NCBI GenBank assembly: GCA_004556565.1
Contig: SFGN01000094.1
Location: forward strand, 1-7,111
Reading direction: 5' to 3'
DNA length: 7,111 bases
Source of the DNA: Lachnospiraceae bacterium
GTDB taxonomy: Bacteria; Bacillota_A; Clostridia; Lachnospirales; Lachnospiraceae
The translations under genes were made by a program, and so were the position numbers. How positions within the stretch are numbered: the first letter of the stretch is position 1; each line of letters starts with the position of its first letter. Below the pieces are notes generated by a model. That model ran no database searches and was not told the origin of the DNA. It was given only the letters and a program-made list of their open reading frames with translations. Shown here piece after piece: positions 6,881 through 7,111 of the stretch.

Positions 6881-6909
6881 ATTTTATCACAATGTTTTTC
6901 ATAAGTTAA
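6881..6909 (-). promoter_or_regulatory. Candidate purL promoter
   Basis: On the minus strand TTAACT (6909-6904) and TAAAAT (6886-6881) are spaced by 17 bp; the -10 matches consensus at five of six positions and the -35 at four. The start would be near 6874, giving a leader of about 25 nt that includes the ribosome binding site. I see no purine riboswitch fold and no full PurR-type box between here and 7016. Confidence 0.5.
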
Positions 6910-6991
6910 ATTAATATAATTAAATTCATTGATAAGTATTGTTAATTTGTTTTTTCTTCGCTTTCTTCAAAAAAATAATACTTGTGATAAA
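6883..6991. repeat. 10-bp inverted repeat flanking the purL upstream region
   Basis: TTTATCACAA (6883-6892) and its exact reverse complement TTGTGATAAA (6982-6991) are separated by 89 bp. The first copy overlaps the candidate -10 of purL. In DNA this AT-rich it could be chance; two sites for one regulator is the other reading. Confidence 0.3.
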
Positions 6992-7016
6992 CAAAACCAA
7001 AAGTGCTGAAATAAAT

Positions 7017-7111
7017 GGCTCTTCATGGGTAATAGTGGGTGAAAAACACCCACAACCCCAGCGTTTATGCTGATTATGCGGTTTTAGGTTTCCGGTTAGG
7101 AAGTGGAATCC
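7017..7111. mobile_element. Probable end of an ISL3-family insertion sequence, truncated by the window edge
   Basis: At 7017 the sequence changes from AT-rich leader to GGCTCTTCATGGGTAATAGT, which resembles terminal inverted repeats of ISL3-family elements as I remember them (beginning GGCTCTT, often followed by a GTGGG motif). A perfect 7-bp hairpin follows (GTGGGTG / CACCCAC, 7035-7053). The 8 bases before it (7009-7016, AAATAAAT) would be the target duplication, since ISL3 elements make 8-bp AT-rich repeats. No transposase coding is visible in the 95 bases present, and the other end and orientation are outside the window. This rests on recalled end motifs, not a database match. Confidence 0.55.

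Noticed and set aside
6436..6909. Plus-strand frame of 157 codons over the start of purL and its leader
   Set aside because: It is antisense to the PurS-like domain, its composition is that of a complement strand, and no ribosome site supports it.
6850..7016. Purine riboswitch or PurR box upstream of purL
   Set aside because: No three-way-junction aptamer core and no full box pair could be found; the predicted leader is only about 25 nt.
1..7111. CRISPR array, prophage, toxin-antitoxin or defence genes
   Set aside because: No regularly spaced repeats and no such protein families are visible; coding space is filled by housekeeping genes, tRNAs and one unknown protein.

Overview
The window looks like a chromosomal segment from a low-to-moderate G+C Firmicute, most likely a clostridial gut bacterium of the Lachnospiraceae type. 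The grounds are a long single-chain 'clade II' PurL of 1251 residues, tRNA genes without an encoded CCA, strong AGGAGG-type ribosome binding sites, sigma-A-like promoters and AT-rich intergenic DNA. The genus assignment is inference. Every gene I can support lies on the minus strand, so transcription runs from high to low coordinates.

Layout in the direction of transcription: (1) 7017-7111, the probable end of an ISL3-family insertion sequence running out of the window. (2) 6850-7016, the purL leader, with a candidate promoter and a clear ribosome binding site. (3) 3094-6849, purL, formylglycinamidine ribonucleotide synthase of purine biosynthesis, with synthase and glutaminase domains in one chain. 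(4) 3006-3093, a short AT-rich gap with no convincing terminator and an 18-codon reading frame of doubtful status. (5) 2729-3005, a compact tRNA unit: a near-perfect promoter, a 12-bp leader hairpin starting at the predicted transcription start, tRNA-Val(TAC), tRNA-Met(CAT) and a textbook terminator. (6) 25-2707, a three-gene unit: an unrecognised membrane protein with a charged tail, ispF of the MEP isoprenoid pathway, and an Eis-like GNAT acetyltransferase, closed by an intrinsic terminator.

The two enzymes with clear roles, PurL and IspF, are housekeeping and their active-site residues look intact. The membrane protein and IspF are probably translationally coupled, because the ispF Shine-Dalgarno sequence lies inside the last codons of the membrane-protein gene. 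The acetyltransferase follows 68 bp later with no visible terminator between.

This is mostly an ordinary core region and I see no obvious new defence, CRISPR or biosynthetic system. The points worth a second look are the Cys-rich tail on IspF, the hairpin at the tRNA transcription start, the unknown membrane protein with a lipobox-like segment, the small reading frame after purL that resembles the start of a class II glutamine amidotransferase, and the IS end upstream of purL.
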